Positions 26,218 through 34,901 are shown, counted from the first letter of the stretch. The stretch is DNA of 64,000 nt from Falsiroseomonas bella (GCF_003173615.1 NZ_QGNA01000007.1:1-64000), one strand, 5' to 3'. A program made the numbers and translations. Notes: generated from the sequence alone by a model not told the origin.

Positions 26218-27240
26218 ATGCTGCTCCGTCGTCTTGCTCTGGCCGGCGTCTTCGCCGCCTCACTGTCCGTGCCCGCATTGGCGCAGGGCAGCCTCAACAT
26301 GCTCTGCGCGCCCGCCGCTGACTGGTGCGAGGCGATCGCCGCCGGCTTCCAGCGGGAGACCGGCATCCGCGTGAACATGACGCGCAAGTCCTCCGGCGAG
26401 ATTCTCGCCCAGCTGACCGCCGAGGCGCAGAACCCCCGCACCGATGTCTGGTTCGGCGGCAGCGCGGAGACGCACATCACCGCAGCCGAGCGCAACCTCC
26501 TGCAGACCTACACCTCGCCCAACATGGCGGGGCTGCACGACTGGGCGCAGCGCGCCCATCGTCTCTCCAACGGGCACTGCGTCGGCGTATCCTCCGGCGC
26601 GATCGGCATCGCCTACAACCGCGAGCTGATGGCGCGGAAGAACCTGCCCATCCCGCGCAGCTGGGAAGACCTGGCGAGCCCCGCCTATCGCGGCGAGGTG
26701 CAGCTGCCGAACCCGAACTCGTCGGGCACCGCCTACACGATCATCGCCGGCCTCATCCAGCTCTGGGACGAGGACCGCGCCTTCGACTACCTTCGGCGGC
26801 TGCATCCGAATGTGAACGCCTACACGCGCTCCGGCGCCGCGCCGATGCAGGCGGTGGCCCGCGGCGAGACGGCGCTGGCCGCAAGCTTCAACATGGAGAC
26901 AGCCTCCATGCAGCAGGCGGGCTTCCCGATCGACATCGTCTATCCGGCCGAAGGCACCTCCTACGAGGTCGCCTGCATGTCCATCATCCGCGGCGCGCGC
27001 AACATCAGCCAGGCGCGGCGCTTCTACGACTGGTACCTGACGCCAGCCGCGATGGACATCGGCCCGAAGGTCAACCAGTGGCACGCGCCGGCGCATCGCG
27101 GCGCCGCGCCGGATCCGCGCATCCCGGACCTCTCGACCATCCGCCTTGTGGACTACGATTTCGCGAAGTTCGGCCAGGCCGCGATGCGCCGCCGCATCCT
27201 GGAGCGTTGGGACCGCGAGATCGGCTCGCTGCCGCGCTGA
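26218..27240 (+). CDS. ABC substrate-binding protein, second of three tandem paralogues
   Basis: The product is 340 residues with a signal peptide (MLLRRLALAGVFAASLSV, cleaved near ALAQ). The N-terminal cysteine pair is kept (SLNMLCAPAADWCEAIAAGF), as are TDVWFGGSAETHITAAERN, NPNSSGTAYTIIAGLIQLW and the SIIRGARNISQARRFYDWY block. It is the most divergent of the three: GTGDPH is replaced by GSAETH, and SFVHDAVTERN by SFNMETASMQQ, both around the expected ligand cleft. It may therefore bind a different ligand while using the same transporter. Confidence 0.87.
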   Translation: MLLRRLALAGVFAASLSVPALAQGSLNMLCAPAADWCEAIAAGFQRETGIRVNMTRKSSGEILAQLTAEAQNPRTDVWFGGSAETHITAAERNLLQTYTSPNMAGLHDWAQRAHRLSNGHCVGVSSGAIGIAYNRELMARKNLPIPRSWEDLASPAYRGEVQLPNPNSSGTAYTIIAGLIQLWDEDRAFDYLRRLHPNVNAYTRSGAAPMQAVARGETALAASFNMETASMQQAGFPIDIVYPAEGTSYEVACMSIIRGARNISQARRFYDWYLTPAAMDIGPKVNQWHAPAHRGAAPDPRIPDLSTIRLVDYDFAKFGQAAMRRRILERWDREIGSLPR

Positions 27241-27262
27241 CACCCCGGACGGAAGGAAGACC

Positions 27263-28288
27263 ATGACGCCGCGCCGCCTCGCGCTCCTTGCCTCCCTCGC
27301 CCTGCTGCCGGCGCTGCCGGCGGCGGCACAGGGGCAGCTCAACCTCTACTGCTCGGCGACGATCGAGTGGTGCCAGCCGATCGCGCGCGGCTTCGAGCGC
27401 GAGACGGGGGTCCGCGTCAACCTGACGCAGCGCTCCACCGGCGAGATGCTGGCCGCGATCCGCGCCGAGGCGCGCAACCCGCGGGGCGACGTCTGGTGGG
27501 GCGGCACCGGCGACCCGCATGTCGCCGCCGGCGAGGAAGGGCTGACCGAGGCCTATGAAAGCCCGCGCATCGCGGAACTGCATGACTGGGCGCAGGCGCA
27601 GTGGCGCCAGACGCAGGGGCGAACCGTCGGCGTCTATGCCTCCGTCCTCGGCTTCGGCTTCAACACGGAGCTGATCGCGCGGCGCAACCTGCCGGCACCC
27701 CGCTGCTGGGCGGACCTGCTGAACCCGGCCTATCGCGGCGAGATCCAGGTGGCGAACCCGAACAGCTCGGGCACCGCGTACATCGTGATCGCGACGCTGG
27801 TGCAGATGATGGGCGAGGAGCCGGCGTTCGACTACCTGAAGCGCCTGCACGGCAGCATCAACGCCTATCCGCGCAGCGGCACCGCGCCGATCACCGCCGT
27901 CGCGCGCGGGGAGACGGCGATCTCGATCTCCTTCGTGCACAACGCGGCGGAGGAAGCCGCGGCCGGCTTCCCGGTGGGCCATGCCGTTCCCTGCGAGGGC
28001 ACCGGCTACGAGATCGGCTCCATGTCCATCATCCGCGGGGCGCGCAACCTGCAGAACGCCCAGCGCTTCTACCACTGGGCGCTCTCGGCCGAGGCGCAGC
28101 TGACCGCCAGCCGGGAGGCGAAGAAGCTGCAGACCATGGCGAACCGCAACGTGCCGCTGACCGACGGCGCGCCGAACATGGCGACGGCGCGAATCATCGA
28201 CTACGACAACGCCCGCTTCGGCGCGAGCGCGGAACGCCGCCGCTTGCTGGCGCGCTGGGACCGGGAGGTCGGAGCGCTGCCGCGCTGA
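27263..28288 (+). CDS. ABC substrate-binding protein, third of three tandem paralogues
   Basis: The product is 341 residues with a signal peptide (MTPRRLALLASLALLPALPA, cleaved at AAAQ). It is closest to the first paralogue: QLNLYCSATIEWCQPIARGF, VWWGGTGDPHVAAGEEGLTE, GFGFNTELIARRNLPAPRCW and SISFVHNAAEEAAAGFPVG. The same cysteine pair is present. It starts at the ATG at 27263 with GGAAGGAAG upstream and is followed 9 bases later by the permease, so it is the paralogue most tightly linked to the translocator. Confidence 0.88.
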   Translation: MTPRRLALLASLALLPALPAAAQGQLNLYCSATIEWCQPIARGFERETGVRVNLTQRSTGEMLAAIRAEARNPRGDVWWGGTGDPHVAAGEEGLTEAYESPRIAELHDWAQAQWRQTQGRTVGVYASVLGFGFNTELIARRNLPAPRCWADLLNPAYRGEIQVANPNSSGTAYIVIATLVQMMGEEPAFDYLKRLHGSINAYPRSGTAPITAVARGETAISISFVHNAAEEAAAGFPVGHAVPCEGTGYEIGSMSIIRGARNLQNAQRFYHWALSAEAQLTASREAKKLQTMANRNVPLTDGAPNMATARIIDYDNARFGASAERRRLLARWDREVGALPR

Positions 28289-28297
28289 CACCCCGCC

Positions 28298-30511
28298 ATG
28301 TTCCTGGGCTCCTCCCTTTTCTTCTGGTCGGTCGCGGCGATCGGCGCGGTCCTGTTGCCCTGGCACATGCAGCAGGACGGCGTGACGCTCGGCACGCTCT
28401 TCGCGCTCGGCCAGCAGGACCCGGAAGCCGCCTCGGCGCTGTGGCAGGCGCTGGCCCATGGGCGCTTCTGGTTCTGGCCGGTGATCGCGGCCCTCACGCT
28501 GGCGCTGCCGGGCGCGCTGCCGGCGGGCACTGCGGCACGACGCGCGCGCTTCCTGGTCTGGGGCGGAGGGCTCGGGCTCGCGGCGATCGTCGCGCAGGGC
28601 TTCGTGATCGGCGTGCAGGGCTGGTCCTATCCCGGGCTCGCCGCGCTGTTCGGCGAGCTGGATGACCGGCAGTTCGGCATCGGGCTTGGCGGCTCGCTGG
28701 CGTTCCTTGGCTGCCTGATCCTGCTGACGGACGGGCTCGCGCTGCGCGGCCTGTTCCGCGGCGACCGCTTCATCTCCGGCGCCGTCGGCGTCCTGATCGC
28801 CGCGATCGCGATCTTCACCGCCTGGCCGGTGCTGACGGTTCTGTCGCAGATGTTCACCCCGCGCGAGGAGCTTGGCGTCGCCGCGGCGCTCGGCGCGCGC
28901 CTGCTGGACGGCAAGATCTGGGGCCTCGCCTGCATCGGCGCCGACGTAAATTGCGGCGTGTTCTGGAACACGCTGCTGCTGGCGACCTCGACCGCGAGCG
29001 CCGCCACGCTGCTCGGCCTCTGCTTCGCGCTGATCGTCACGCGTACCGCATTTCCGGCACGGCGGGCGATGCGGCTGCTGACGGTGTTGCCGATCATCAC
29101 GCCGCCCTTCGTCATCGGCCTCGGCCTGATCCTGATCTTCGGCCGCTCCGGCGTCGTGAACCAGCTGGCGGAGGCGATGTTCGACGTGCAGCTCGGCCGC
29201 TGGATCTACGGCTTCAACGGCGTCTTCCTCGCCCAGGTCTTCTCCTTCACGCCCACCGCCTTCCTGGTGCTGATCGGCGTCGTTGAGGGGATCTCCCCCA
29301 CCATGGAGGAGGCATCGCAGACGCTGCGCGCGGACCGGATGCGCACCTTCTCGTCCGTCACGCTGCCGCTGATGCTCCCCGGCCTTGCGAATGCGTGGCT
29401 CGTCGTCTTCGTCGAGAGTCTCGCGGATTTCGGCAACCCGATCGTGCTGGGCGGCTCCTTCGGCGTGCTCTCGACCGAGATCTTCTTCGCCGTCGTCGGC
29501 GCGCAGCAGGATTTCGGCCGCGCGGCGGTGCTGGCGGCGATCATGCTGGTGGTTGCCCTCGTCGCCTTCCTCGTGCAGCGCGCGGTCGTCGGGAAGCGCT
29601 CCTATGTCTCGATGACCGGCAAGGGCGATGTCGGCCTGCCGACGCCGCTGCCGCGCCGCGTGAAGGCGCTCGCTTTCGCGATCGCCATCCCCTGGGCGGT
29701 CCTGACGGTCGTCGTCTACACCATGGCGCTGGCCGGCGCCTTCGTGCGCGTCTGGGGCCGGGACTGGACGCCGACGCTCTCCCACTTCCAGCGCGCCTTC
29801 GCCCTCGAATGGACGCCCCAGGGGACGCTGCTGTTCTCGGGCGGCGCCTGGCATTCGCTCTTCACCACGATCCAGCTCGCCGCCATCGCGGCTCCCATCA
29901 CGGCCCTGCTCGGCCTGCTCGCGGCCTGGGTGCTGACGCGCCAGCGCTTCCGCGGCCGTACCGCGCTGGAATTCGCGCTGATGCTGACCTTCGCGGTGCC
30001 GGGGACGGTGATCGGCGTCGCCTACATCCTCACCTACAATCTGCCGCCGCTCGAGATCACCGGCACGGCGATGATCCTCATCGCCTGCTTCGTCTTCCGG
30101 AACCTGCCGGTCGGCGTGCGGTCGGGCGTCGCGGCGATGAGCCAGCTGGACAAGTCGCTGGACGAGGCGGCCGTGACGCTGCGCGCCTCCACCTTCCGCG
30201 CGCTGCGCACCGTGGTGCTGCCGCTGCTGAAGCCCGCCATCGTCACCGCGCTGGTCTATTCCTTCGTACGCGCGATGACGACGGTCTCCGCCGTAATCTT
30301 CCTGGTCTCGGCGCAGTACGAGATGGCGACGGTCTTCATCATCAACCGCGTGATCAATGGCGACTATGGGCTTGCCATCGCCTATTGCGCGGTGCTCATC
30401 GTGCTGATGATGGGCGCGATCGGGCTGATCAACCTGCTGGTCGGGCGCCGCCGGCTCGGGCGCCGCGGACCCGGCGGCGCAGGCGCCATTCCGGTCGGAG
30501 GCCGCGCATGA
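28298..30511 (+). CDS. ABC transporter permease, fused two-domain with extra N-terminal helices
   Basis: The 737-residue permease is about 150 residues longer than the one at 22312. The extra N-terminal part has several hydrophobic segments (LFFWSVAAIGAVLLPWHM; FWFWPVIAALTLALPGAL; ALRGLFRGDRF follows) before the first canonical domain. Two coupling loops are present: MEEASQTLRADRMRTFSSVT and LDEAAVTLRASTFRALRTVV. The extended form is known in Fe(III)-type importers of proteobacteria. It overlaps the ATPase gene by four bases. Confidence 0.9.
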   Translation: MFLGSSLFFWSVAAIGAVLLPWHMQQDGVTLGTLFALGQQDPEAASALWQALAHGRFWFWPVIAALTLALPGALPAGTAARRARFLVWGGGLGLAAIVAQGFVIGVQGWSYPGLAALFGELDDRQFGIGLGGSLAFLGCLILLTDGLALRGLFRGDRFISGAVGVLIAAIAIFTAWPVLTVLSQMFTPREELGVAAALGARLLDGKIWGLACIGADVNCGVFWNTLLLATSTASAATLLGLCFALIVTRTAFPARRAMRLLTVLPIITPPFVIGLGLILIFGRSGVVNQLAEAMFDVQLGRWIYGFNGVFLAQVFSFTPTAFLVLIGVVEGISPTMEEASQTLRADRMRTFSSVTLPLMLPGLANAWLVVFVESLADFGNPIVLGGSFGVLSTEIFFAVVGAQQDFGRAAVLAAIMLVVALVAFLVQRAVVGKRSYVSMTGKGDVGLPTPLPRRVKALAFAIAIPWAVLTVVVYTMALAGAFVRVWGRDWTPTLSHFQRAFALEWTPQGTLLFSGGAWHSLFTTIQLAAIAAPITALLGLLAAWVLTRQRFRGRTALEFALMLTFAVPGTVIGVAYILTYNLPPLEITGTAMILIACFVFRNLPVGVRSGVAAMSQLDKSLDEAAVTLRASTFRALRTVVLPLLKPAIVTALVYSFVRAMTTVSAVIFLVSAQYEMATVFIINRVINGDYGLAIAYCAVLIVLMMGAIGLINLLVGRRRLGRRGPGGAGAIPVGGRA

Positions 30512-31581
30512 CCCTGATGCTGAAAAGCCGTGGCGCCGAAGTGCGGCTGGAGGGCGTGGGCAAGCGCTACGGCGCGGTGCAGGCCGTGAAGCCGCTCGAC
30601 CTGGCCATCGAGGGCGGCACGCTGGTAACGCTCCTCGGCCCTTCGGGATGCGGGAAGACGACGCTGCTGCGGATGATTGCCGGGCTCGAGCAGCCGACAG
30701 AGGGTCGTCTGCTCATCGGCGGCCGCGACGTCACGCTGCTGCCGCCGGGCGAGCGCAACGTCTCCATGGTGTTCCAGTCCTACGCGCTGTTCCCGCACAT
30801 GAGCGTGCTCGACAACGTCGCCTACGGACTGGTCTCTTCGGGGTTGCGCAAGCGCGACGCGCATGCCAAGGCCGAGCTCGCGCTGGAGACGGTGGGCCTC
30901 AAGGGCTTCGGTGGAAGGCTCCCGTCGGAGATGTCGGGCGGGCAGCAGCAGCGCGTCGCGGTCGCCCGCGCCCTGGTGCTGGAGCCGGAGGTGCTGCTCT
31001 TCGACGAACCGCTGTCGAACCTCGACGCGCGGCTGCGCCGCTCGATGCGGGAGGAGATCCGCGCGCTGCAGCAGCGGCTCGGCCTAACGGTCGTCTATGT
31101 CACGCATGACCAGTCGGAGGCGCTCGCCGTTTCCGACAAGATCGTGGTGATGCGCAACGCGGAGATCGCGCAGGTCGGCACGCCGGCGGAGCTCTACACG
31201 CAGCCCAACTCAGTCTTCGTCGCGACCTTCATGGGCGAGGCCAACCACGTTCGCGGGCACATCGAGGCGGTGCGGGGAGATACGGCGGAGGTGGTGCTGG
31301 ATGCGACGCGGCTTGAGCTCCCAGTGCGCGGCTTGTCGGCGGGCCCGGTGGATATCGTTATACGGCCGGAGGCAATTCGCGTGGTGGACATGGCTTCCGT
31401 AGAGGCGATGCCTGCCACTGTTTCCCGCGCCACCTACATGGGCTCACACTCGGAGTACTACTTGTCGACGCCGCTGGGCGACCTATTCGCGCTCGCGCCG
31501 GACCGGCTGCAGCGCCGCGTTCCAGGCGAGGCGGTGGGGGTCCAATTCGAAGTGGAGGGTGTCGTTCTGGTGCGGCCGTAG
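30508..31581 (+). CDS. ABC transporter ATP-binding protein (Fe(III)/PotA type)
   Basis: The 357-residue ATPase has Walker A GPSGCGKT (residues 44-51), Q-loop VFQSYALFPH, signature MSGGQQQR (142-149), Walker B LLFDEP (163-168) and H-loop VTHDQSEAL. The C-terminal TOBE-type domain covers residues ~250-357 (GDTAEVVLDATRLELPVRG; VDIVIRPEAIRVVDMAS). It closes the importer run; no clear terminator follows. It pairs with the large permease just upstream. Confidence 0.92.
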   Translation: MTLMLKSRGAEVRLEGVGKRYGAVQAVKPLDLAIEGGTLVTLLGPSGCGKTTLLRMIAGLEQPTEGRLLIGGRDVTLLPPGERNVSMVFQSYALFPHMSVLDNVAYGLVSSGLRKRDAHAKAELALETVGLKGFGGRLPSEMSGGQQQRVAVARALVLEPEVLLFDEPLSNLDARLRRSMREEIRALQQRLGLTVVYVTHDQSEALAVSDKIVVMRNAEIAQVGTPAELYTQPNSVFVATFMGEANHVRGHIEAVRGDTAEVVLDATRLELPVRGLSAGPVDIVIRPEAIRVVDMASVEAMPATVSRATYMGSHSEYYLSTPLGDLFALAPDRLQRRVPGEAVGVQFEVEGVVLVRP

Positions 31582-31952
31582 CTCGTGCGCCTGTGCAGCC
31601 CCATTGAGTGCGACAAGCGCCGGCCCGGAGGATTGCTTTTGGCGCTTCGCGGCGCGCGGCTTGCCGAAACTGGGCAGTGGAGCGCACCAACGGCAGGTAA
31701 TCGTCAGCGATGCCGAGCGACTGATATGAGCTGGCGTCACTCTGTCATCCGGCGGTCCGCTCACGATCGAACGCCGTGAGAGACGTCGAATCGGCACGAT
31801 ACAGCGCGTGTGGCCTACGGCGGCTGCGACTTGCCCAAGTTGCCGTTCTTTCGGATCGTCATTCTGCGTACATTTCCGCGGTGGCAGACCTCACGATGCT
31901 TGGGGGCATAGCCTGGTTGACCGAAGTCCGGGTGCGCAAGCGCGCGTGTTCG
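31582..31952. other. 371-base stretch with no recognised gene
   Basis: Frames here are short and lack family resemblance. The base composition is more even than in the preceding operon, and the region borders phage tail remnants, so it is probably a scar of past insertions. I see no terminator hairpin for the importer operon. Confidence 0.4.
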
Positions 31953-32020
31953 CTCAGCGCCTCAAGCCCGATCTGCCCGTCGAAACCGATGATCCCGATC
32001 TGCGCGAGGGGCAGGGCGCT
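31953..32020 (-). pseudogene. phage tail gene sliver
   Basis: Read leftward this 68-base piece encodes ALPLAQIGIIGFDGQIGLEA, matching AFAQIGIIGFDGQIELEALR within the intact tail protein at 35716-37548 (DNA near 36055-36115). Similarity ends on both sides. It sits immediately downstream of another phage-like fragment, as a third displaced piece of the same tail gene. Confidence 0.6.
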
Positions 32021-32021
32021 C

Positions 32022-32388
32022 TCACGCCCCCCACTCAAACCGCAGGAACGTGCGGCTCGGATCATTGCCGTAGGACACCAGCCCGAAGGTGCCGCTCGGC
32101 CCGCACTGCACCCGGAACTGATGGCCCGGCGATACGGTGATGTTCGCGGGCGGCACGTCAATGGTCTGATCCGGCGTGCCGCCCGGGTGCGAGGCAGTGC
32201 CCTCGCTTATGGTGTCCCAGGTCGAGCCGCCATTCGTGCTGCGCTGTATGCGCGCGAAGACTGTGCCTGCCGCGGAGCCGCCCTGACCGTCATGCCGTAC
32301 GCGCGCCCAGACGCGCGCTGATCCGACGCCGGCGGGAACGGTGACGATGCTGCTGGTCGGGCTGAAGGCGTTCAGCGGGACCTTCGGA
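32022..32388 (-). pseudogene. C-terminal domain of a phage tail/fibre protein
   Basis: The leftward frame ending in TGA at 32022-32024 reads PLNAFSPTSSIVTVPAGVG, VWARVRHDGQGGSAAG, TVFARIQRSTNGGSTWDTIS and a closing NDPSRTFLRFEWGA. This looks like a beta-sandwich receptor-binding-type domain of a tail protein. An in-frame stop lies just upstream (32391-32393) and there is no start, so only the end of the gene remains. It is a different tail domain from the neighbouring sliver. Confidence 0.55.
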
Positions 32389-32923
32389 ATTCGTCAGCCG
32401 AAGCTTCGCGGATTTTTGCGACGTACAGCTCCCCCTTCGCACCCCAGCCCTTCACACCTTCCGGCACCTCCGGCCGGAACCGCTCGTAGAGGCGGAAGCC
32501 CACACGGTTCAGTTCGTCCGGCGGCGCCGATGCCGCCAACGCCTCCATCGCGTTGCGCGCCTCTCCGAGCCGCTCGCCGAACGCTCGCTGCAGGTAGGTT
32601 CGCACGGGCTCGGCGGGCGAGGGCTTCCCGTCTCTGCCAGCTGCCAGCACCACGCCGTCCGCATCGGCGGTCATGCCGATGTCCTTGCCGAGCAGCCGGA
32701 CCGTATGACGGAGCGTCGGCACGTCCCGCAGATCCTCCAGCGACTGCGGCCGGTCCTCGGCCAGGCCGAGCCGCTTCGCCTTCGCATGCGCCGCCGTGCC
32801 CGCCACCGCGCTCGCCAGGCTCAGGGCTGTGTCGGGAGGGTGTCCCAGCCGCTCCGCGACAACAGCGGCCCACAGGGTCAGCACGGGCGCGCGGTTGACC
32901 TTGATCGGCGTTTCCTCAGGCAT
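32372..32923 (-). CDS. conserved hypothetical protein with altered C-terminus
   Basis: From the ATG at 32923 the product is 183 residues, starting MPEETPIKVNRAPVLTLWAA, VVAERLGHPPDTALSLASAV and AGTAAHAKAKRLGLAEDR. This is a conserved bacterial family of unknown role (I recognise the VNRAPVLTLWAAVVAERLG signature but not a function). The family normally ends shortly after VPEGVKGWGAKGELYVAKI. Here the last dozen residues (REASADEFRRSR) run into the phage remnant, so the C-terminus appears replaced at a recombination joint near 32395. It is divergent from the gene at 32983. Confidence 0.62.
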   Translation of the reverse strand: MPEETPIKVNRAPVLTLWAAVVAERLGHPPDTALSLASAVAGTAAHAKAKRLGLAEDRPQSLEDLRDVPTLRHTVRLLGKDIGMTADADGVVLAAGRDGKPSPAEPVRTYLQRAFGERLGEARNAMEALAASAPPDELNRVGFRLYERFRPEVPEGVKGWGAKGELYVAKIREASADEFRRSR

Positions 32924-32982
32924 CGTCGTGCGGCTCCACAGACGGTCTTGCGCGGAGAACACAAAGCGAACATGATCTCGCC

Positions 32983-33339
32983 ATGCCCGAGCATAGCCCG
33001 ATCGACCCGCAGGTCATCTTCCGCATGCGCGAGACCATCCGCCTCGCCATCGCGCAGCGCTCCGCCAGCATCAACGAGGCGGCGGCGGAGGCACGTGGAC
33101 TAGGACGCGGCTTGGCTCCCGCGCTGCCGGCCAGCGTCATCGACGAGGTGGTGGTGAGCATCCTGCGCGAGCTTGGCGCCTATCAGCCGCCGGCTGCGCC
33201 ACTGGAGCATCGCGGCCAGGAGCTGCGGCATGTCACCTGGGAGGAGGTCGCGGACTCGCTCTCCTACGCGATGCGGTTCAACGAGCAGGGCAGGGCGCGC
33301 AAGACCGGATACGAGCATGCTGTAGCCGCCGGAGTGTGA
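32983..33339 (+). CDS. hypothetical protein ending at the IS3 element
   Basis: The product is 118 residues, starting MPEHSPIDPQVIFRMRETIR, probably helical, with a central LPASVIDEVVVSILRELGAY and an end at GYEHAVAAGV. No family is recognised. The stop codon TGA (33337-33339) is formed by the terminal bases of the IS3-family element, so the original C-terminus may be missing. Only 59 bases separate its start from the divergent gene at 32923, so the two share a promoter region. Confidence 0.55.
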   Translation: MPEHSPIDPQVIFRMRETIRLAIAQRSASINEAAAEARGLGRGLAPALPASVIDEVVVSILRELGAYQPPAAPLEHRGQELRHVTWEEVADSLSYAMRFNEQGRARKTGYEHAVAAGV

Positions 33340-33370
33340 CCAGCCCCCATCGAGTGGTCCGGGTGGAATT

Positions 33371-34249
33371 TTAGTGGGCCATCACAGCCGCACCTGCTCG
33401 TGAGCCGATCTGCGACCCGGGCAAGGGCACTGTCTCCGGGGCGGGCGGGCGATAGCCCAGTGCCGAATGCGGCCGGACCCGGTTGTAGTGCCGTCGCCAG
33501 CCCTCGATCAGCACCTGCGCCTCCCGAAGCGTGTTGAACACCTCGCCGTTCAGCAGCTCGTCGCGCAGCTTGCCGTTGAAGCTCTCGACGTAGCCATTCT
33601 CCCACGGGCTCGCCTTCTCGATGTAGGCGGTCCTCGCCCCGACGCCCTCGATCCAGCCCTTCACCGCGTCGGCCACGAACTCCGGCCCCTGGTCCGAGCG
33701 GATGTGCGTCGGCGCCCCCCGCGCAATGAACAGATCGGCCAGCACGTCGATCACGTCGGCCGAGGAGAGCTTCCGCGCCACCCGGATCGCCAGCGCCTCG
33801 CGCGTGAACTCGTCCACCACGCACAGCATCCGGAACTTCCGACCCTCCCGCGTCCGGTCCTCGACGAAGTCATATGCCCACACATGATTGGCGTGCTCCG
33901 GCCGCAGCCGCACGCAGGACCCGTCCCCCAGCCACAACCTGCCGCGCTTCGGCTGCCGCGGCGGCACCTTCAGCCCCTCGCGACGCCAGATCCGCTCCAC
34001 CCGCTTCCGGTTCACCGCCCAGCCCGCATCCCGCAGCAGCGCCGTGATCCGCCGGTAGCCATACCGCCCGTAGCGCTTCGCAAGCTCGACGATGTCCGCC
34101 GTCAGTGCCGCTTCGTCGTCCGGCGCACGCGCCGCCTTCCGCTGCGTCGATCTGTGGTGCCCCAGCACCGCGCAGGCCCTCCGCTCCGACACGCCGAGCT
34201 CGCGCACGACGTGTTCGACGCAGGCCCGCCGCCGCGCAGGGCTCACCAC
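33371..34249 (-). CDS. IS3-family transposase OrfB (DDE integrase domain)
   Basis: The protein is 292 residues. An HTH_21-type region (LAKRYGRYGYRRITALLRDA) is followed by the rve integrase core with the catalytic triad: Asp in VWAYDFVED, Asp in HIRSDQGPEFVA and Glu in ENGYVESFNGKLRDELL. The end GWRRHYNRVRPHSALGYRPP is typical. It overlaps orfA by seven bases in another frame, so the active OrfAB product is expected from frameshifting. It looks intact. Confidence 0.93.
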   Translation of the reverse strand: MVSPARRRACVEHVVRELGVSERRACAVLGHHRSTQRKAARAPDDEAALTADIVELAKRYGRYGYRRITALLRDAGWAVNRKRVERIWRREGLKVPPRQPKRGRLWLGDGSCVRLRPEHANHVWAYDFVEDRTREGRKFRMLCVVDEFTREALAIRVARKLSSADVIDVLADLFIARGAPTHIRSDQGPEFVADAVKGWIEGVGARTAYIEKASPWENGYVESFNGKLRDELLNGEVFNTLREAQVLIEGWRRHYNRVRPHSALGYRPPAPETVPLPGSQIGSRAGAAVMAH

Positions 34250-34533
34250 TTTCCCGAGGCGGCTTCCTTCAGGATGACCTTCTCGAGCGTCAGGTCCGAC
34301 ACCGCTTTCCGCAGCCGCGCGTTCTCACGCTCGAGCTCCTTCAGCCGCTTCACCTGGTCGAGCTTCAGGCCACCAAACTCCGTCCGCCAGCGGTAGTACG
34401 TCGGCTCCGTCACCCCAATCGCCCGCACCGCATCGGCCACCGTCTTGCCCTGGCCCATCAGCACCTCCGCCTGCCGGAGCTTCGCAACAATCTCCTCCGG
34501 CGTGTGCGCCTTCTTCCGCGCCATCCCAGCCAC
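34243..34533 (-). CDS. IS3-family transposase OrfA
   Basis: This 96-residue protein has an HTH_8-type DNA-binding domain (HTPEEIVAKLRQAEVLMGQG; IGVTEPTYYRWRTEFGGL). A leucine-zipper-like helix follows (QVKRLKELERENARLRKAVS), as in all IS3 OrfA proteins. It binds the terminal repeats and contributes the N-terminus of OrfAB. It appears intact. Confidence 0.92.
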   Translation of the reverse strand: MAGMARKKAHTPEEIVAKLRQAEVLMGQGKTVADAVRAIGVTEPTYYRWRTEFGGLKLDQVKRLKELERENARLRKAVSDLTLEKVILKEAASGKW

Positions 34534-34586
34534 CCCTTCGCTGCCGCCGGACTACATTACCGGCGGACCGCTTCTACGGGGGCAGG

Positions 34587-34901
34587 TCACTCTGCCAGTT
34601 CCTCACGCTCGAAGGCAGGATTGTCCCTCAGTTCCTGGGTCTCCCGAGCGAGGTCGGCCTGTTCCGTGTCGGATTGAGAACTGACCGAGACGTACTCGCC
34701 AGCCGCCATCGACATGGCACCGGCGACCAGGCCGGCCACGCCGGCGATCAGGACGTCGCTCTGTGTGGCCGCAGCGGCGGCCACGCCGACGATCAGGCTG
34801 GCGGTGGAGACGATGCCGTCATTCGCTCCCAGCACCGCCGCCCGGAGCCACCCGATGCGCGAGACCAGATGGCGTTCCGGGTGGAGGTGGAGGCGAGGCA
34901 T
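34587..34901 (-). pseudogene. VIT1/CCC1-family transporter, truncated by IS3
   Basis: The 104 residues read [60 protein letters not shown] and [16 protein letters not shown]. These are the first two membrane helices and the start of the cytosolic metal-binding region of a VIT1/CCC1-type iron or manganese exporter. Full-length members are about 230 residues; the second half is absent. The stop codon (34587-34589) is made by the IS3 end. The product is unlikely to transport. It follows the cytochrome b gene by 69 bases. Confidence 0.82.

Larger units (their letters stand above)
33336..34590 (-). mobile_element. IS3-family insertion sequence, complete, two ORFs
   Basis: The element is bounded by inverted ends: GTGACCAGCCCCC at 33336-33348 and its near-complement GGGGGCAGGTCAC at 34578-34590. 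Inside are overlapping orfA and orfB reading leftward, as in IS3-family elements that make the transposase by -1 frameshifting. No 3-5 bp target duplication is visible at the outer flanks (AGT on the left, TCT on the right). This suggests recombination or deletion after insertion. Confidence 0.82.
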
